This document shows, piece by piece, positions 16,332 to 17,310 of a stretch of 17,310 bases of DNA. This DNA comes from an uncultured Saprospiraceae bacterium. Its GTDB lineage: Bacteria > Bacteroidota > Bacteroidia > Chitinophagales > Saprospiraceae. Made by a program: the position numbers and the translations under genes. The stretch's first letter is position 1. Each line of letters begins with the position of its first letter. A model generated the notes under the pieces. It was not told the DNA's origin. It did no database searches and saw nothing but the letters and a program-made list of their open reading frames with translations. The stretch covers positions 1 to 17,310 of the forward strand of contig CALHUZ010000264.1 in the NCBI GenBank assembly GCA_938039305.1, read 5' to 3'.

Positions 16332-17258
16332 TCATCTACCAGTTTTCACAGATACAGCTGTACCTTTTTGGGCTTTTCTCTTACTTCCTCTTTCAAAATA
16401 CAAATCGATACGTCCCATCAAAATTCCTGCAAATCCAACCTGATTTATGATAACTGGACGACCGTTTTTATTATTCTCTATGTGAGGCTCGTACATAAAA
16501 GTATGTGTATGTCCTCCTATAATTAAATCAGTGTGTGACGTCTCGTTAGCAATCACTACATCTGATACTTTATCACCTTTATATTTGTAACCAAGGTGAC
16601 TCAAGCATATGACATAGTCACAATCATGATCTTGCTTCAGCATCTTTTCATACTTCTTTGCAGTCTTGATCGGGTCCATATATTGAGTCTCCAAATAAAG
16701 ATCCTTAGGCACCATTCCATCTAATTCTATGCCAAGAGCATAGAGGCCAATCTTGATGCCATCAAACTCCCAAATCTTGTGATCAATAGTACTTTCACTT
16801 AGCACCGTATTGGACACATCATAGTTACTTGTCACGATCTGAAAGTCCGCATGTTTTAGTTGCTTATTAAATCCTTCGATGCCTCCATCGAAATCATGGT
16901 TACCTATTGTAGCAACATCATAACCAAGCTCTGTCATCAACTTCATTTCTATTTCTCCACCAAATAGATTAAAGTAAGGAGTCCCTTGAAAGATATCTCC
17001 TGCATCTAGTAATAAGGTCTGTTGACCTTCTGCTCTTATCTTATCTATCAATAGCTTACGCTTAGCCACACCACCTTGTCCTTCGTTACGACTGCCATCC
17101 ATCGGAAATGGGTCTACTCTACTATGGACATCATTGGTATGCATCAATGTCAAATGAAATATCTCCTCAACGTCCCATATTTGCGGAAGCGGCAAAGTGT
17201 TCAGATAGCCTATAGCAGCTGTGTAACCTGTGTTCCTTATAAATCTTCTTCTATTCAT
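16332..17258 (-). CDS. metallophosphatase, 5'-nucleotidase catalytic-domain protein
   Basis: The product (308 aa) is the metallophosphatase half of a 5'-nucleotidase/UshA-type enzyme and would release phosphate from nucleotides or similar esters using two metal ions. Visible metal-site motifs are HTNDVHS (D43, H45), DAGDIFQG (D88), GNHDFD (N120, H121), SHLGY (H221) and GGHTHTF (H250, H252). The N-terminus MNRRRFIRNTG is Arg-rich like a Tat signal, followed by a weakly hydrophobic stretch, so export is probable. The UshA C-terminal nucleotide-binding domain is absent. I chose the ATG at 17258, not an earlier in-frame start at 17282, because the upstream bases encode the end of another gene. 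The start overlaps that gene's stop by 8 bp, so translation is coupled. Confidence 0.9.
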   Translation of the reverse strand: MNRRRFIRNTGYTAAIGYLNTLPLPQIWDVEEIFHLTLMHTNDVHSRVDPFPMDGSRNEGQGGVAKRKLLIDKIRAEGQQTLLLDAGDIFQGTPYFNLFGGEIEMKLMTELGYDVATIGNHDFDGGIEGFNKQLKHADFQIVTSNYDVSNTVLSESTIDHKIWEFDGIKIGLYALGIELDGMVPKDLYLETQYMDPIKTAKKYEKMLKQDHDCDYVICLSHLGYKYKGDKVSDVVIANETSHTDLIIGGHTHTFMYEPHIENNKNGRPVIINQVGFAGILMGRIDLYFERGSKRKAQKGTAVSVKTGR

Positions 17259-17310
17259 GATCCAGATTAACGAGTCTACCATCTATCACTGGTGCTTGTG
17301 TGAGACCAGA
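17251..17310 (-). CDS. 3' end of probable 5'-nucleotidase C-terminal-domain gene
   Basis: Reading in from the right edge on the minus strand, a frame stays open for 19 codons and ends in TAG at 17253-17251. The residues end ...PVIDGRLVNLDHE. DGR followed by hydrophobic residues resembles what I recall of the end of 5'-nucleotidase C-terminal domain proteins, which in Bacteroidota often lie directly upstream of a separate metallophosphatase gene. It overlaps the metallophosphatase start by 8 bp. Only this tail is visible, so the assignment rests mostly on gene order. Confidence 0.55.
   Translation of the reverse strand, partial: SGLTQAPVIDGRLVNLDHE

Noticed and set aside
17259..17282. Earlier start of the metallophosphatase giving an extra MVDSLIWI
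   Set aside because: These bases are the coding end of the upstream gene in another frame, and the Tat-like MNRRRF start fits better.

Overview
The window looks like a chromosomal segment of a member of the Bacteroidota. The evidence is a 7TM-DISM histidine kinase, a DUF4197 protein, an outer-membrane barrel with the N-terminal NSPFSRFGIGDL motif next to a TPR protein, thymidine kinase and DnaA of the Bacteroidota type, and starts without clear Shine-Dalgarno sequences. I cannot place it below phylum; a Saprospiria-like lineage is only a guess. Gene density is high, codon use looks even, and I see no insertion sequence, integrase, tRNA, rRNA or CRISPR array. Most of the window is core genome.

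Layout. 1-1530 (+) is the 3' part of a 7TM-DISM sensor histidine kinase whose 5' end lies outside the window. 1570-5559 (-) holds citramalate synthase (cimA), an exported DUF4197 protein, a rhomboid protease and an uncharacterised three-part protein. From a divergent promoter region, 5685-8360 (+) runs tdk, a GNAT acetyltransferase and purH. 8548-12926 (+) is a cell-envelope block: an outer-membrane barrel, a secreted TPR protein, a strong intrinsic terminator, then a lipoprotein paralogue of that TPR protein. 13058-17310 (-) holds, in transcription order, the tail of a probable 5'-nucleotidase C-terminal-domain gene, its metallophosphatase partner, an AT-rich spacer with DnaA-box-like sites, dnaA, a thioredoxin-like lipoprotein and a PfkB sugar kinase.

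How the parts fit. tdk, purH and the nucleotidase pair all touch nucleotide salvage or synthesis, but they are not one operon. cimA would allow isoleucine synthesis from pyruvate without threonine. The barrel and the two TPR paralogues look like an envelope module of unknown job. The thioredoxin-like gene and the sugar kinase are tightly coupled: the kinase frame begins, without an ATG, one codon after the thioredoxin stop and in the same frame.

No clearly new system is proven here. The best leads are the paired TPR paralogues (one free, one lipid-anchored) with shared cysteines and a shared C-terminal motif, the in-frame TAA-TCT-TTG junction between the thioredoxin and kinase genes, the possible origin upstream of dnaA, and the nucleotidase split into two overlapping genes in the reverse of the usual domain order.
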